Source: Pseudomonadota bacterium (GTDB lineage Bacteria; Bdellovibrionota; Bacteriovoracia; Bacteriovoracales; Bacteriovoracaceae). From it: a stretch of DNA of 5,162 bases. Below are positions 4,985-5,162 of the stretch, piece by piece. How positions within the stretch are numbered: the first letter of the stretch is position 1; each line of letters begins with the position of its first letter. The DNA lies in NCBI GenBank assembly GCA_023432655.1, contig JAEYUK010000175.1, positions 1 through 5,162 on the forward strand, in the 5' to 3' direction. The translations under genes were made by a program, and so were the position numbers. The notes below the pieces were generated by a model that made no database searches, was not told the origin of the DNA, and was given only the letters and a program-made list of their open reading frames with translations.

Positions 4985-5006
4985 CGACAAAGTCAATTTT
5001 TTGTCG
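4985..5006. repeat. 7-bp inverted repeat in the leader of the exported-protein gene
   Basis: CGACAAA (4985-4991) and TTTGTCG (5000-5006) are perfect reverse complements, 8 nt apart. A second, overlapping pair, TTGAC (4980-4984) and GTCAA (4992-4996), is mutually exclusive with it as RNA because both use 4985-4996. The pairs would lie in the roughly 110-nt 5' leader predicted from the promoter at 5054-5083. They could be an operator or two alternative leader hairpins. Confidence 0.4.
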
Positions 5007-5032
5007 CTCTTACATTTCCTTGCAAATGACAC

Positions 5033-5047
5033 GTGTAGTAATTACAC
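5033..5047. promoter_or_regulatory. Palindrome at the predicted start of the exported-protein transcript
   Basis: GTGTAGTAATTACAC has 5-bp perfect arms (GTGTA and TACAC) around GTAAT. It overlaps a second palindrome, ACACGTGT (5029-5036). Its edge sits at the expected start near 5047 of the minus-strand promoter. The size and symmetry suit a dimeric repressor such as a TetR or GntR protein, but the regulator is not identifiable. Confidence 0.4.
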
Positions 5048-5053
5048 ATAAGC

Positions 5054-5083
5054 CCTATAAAAATCACTCATTTTTCTTGCCAA
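5054..5083 (-). promoter_or_regulatory. Candidate promoter for the exported-protein gene
   Basis: On the minus strand, TTGGCA (5078-5083; five of six consensus bases) and TATAGG (5054-5059; four of six) lie 18 bp apart. Its start near 5047 leaves about 110 nt of leader. The -35 box shares its bases with the plus-strand -35 at 5077-5082. Confidence 0.4.
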
Positions 5084-5106
5084 CCTTTTTTATACCTGAG
5101 TAAAAT
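5077..5106 (+). promoter_or_regulatory. Candidate divergent promoter for a gene beyond the right edge
   Basis: TTGCCA (5077-5082) and TAAAAT (5101-5106) each match five of six consensus bases and are 18 bp apart. A start near 5113 would feed a plus-strand gene. Open starts at 5147 (ATGAACGCT) and 5157 (ATGGAA) reach the window edge, but neither has a clear ribosome binding site, so no coding region is called. A second TATAAT at 5143-5148 follows the small palindrome at 5122-5136 (ATTAG, TTTTG, CTAAT). Confidence 0.42.
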
Positions 5107-5162
5107 ACACGCCAACGATGCATTAGTTTTGCTAATAACCTTTATAATGAACGCTTATGGAA

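Noticed and set aside
4975..5120. CATCGTTG (4975-4982) and CAACGATG (5113-5120) as a long-range inverted repeat
   Set aside because: An 8-bp match over about 130 bp is not surprising by chance in a region this size, and it does not extend beyond the 8 bases.

Overview
The window looks like a chromosomal piece of a moderate-GC Gram-negative bacterium. It holds a proteobacterial-type K+/H+ antiporter, an Rnk-type transcription factor, a YdhR-type monooxygenase homologue, a lipoprotein and a Sec-exported protein. The lineage-restricted look of the right-hand genes would suit Bdellovibrionota (Bacteriovorax-like), but that is a guess from style and not shown by a marker gene. There is no rRNA, tRNA, insertion sequence or CRISPR.

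Layout. (1) 1-1112 (+): the 3' part of a CvrA/NhaP2-type antiporter, cut by the window edge. It runs head-on into rnk (1109-1504, -), and both stop codons sit inside one CTAG. (2) 1505-1687: rnk promoter region with a near-perfect 16-bp palindrome over the predicted transcription start. (3) ydhR (1688-1987, -), which has its own candidate promoter. (4) 1988-2395: 408 bp without a protein gene. It contains a minus-strand unit of perfect -10 box, two small hairpins and a strong T-tailed terminator, which looks like a roughly 74-nt small RNA or an attenuator leader for ydhR. The candidate promoter of the next operon is also here. (5) 2396-4210 (+): three tightly overlapping genes: a 110-aa protein of unknown function, a 416-aa putative lipoprotein of unknown function, and an 82-aa compact [2Fe-2S] ferredoxin with unusual cysteine spacing. 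(6) 4205-4936 (-): a 243-aa secreted protein of unknown function, convergent with the ferredoxin gene and overlapping it by 6 bp. (7) 4937-5162: a probable divergent promoter region with back-to-back -35 boxes and several inverted repeats.

How the genes relate. The left half is housekeeping and stress physiology: ion homeostasis, transcription-elongation or nucleotide-pool control, and a small oxygenase-like protein. The most novel part is the 2396-4210 operon. Overlaps of 8 and 10 bp with good ribosome binding sites imply coupled translation of two unrecognised proteins and an electron carrier. No partner oxidoreductase is in view, so the pathway cannot be named. All promoter, operator and RNA calls come from reading the bases and have not been tested.
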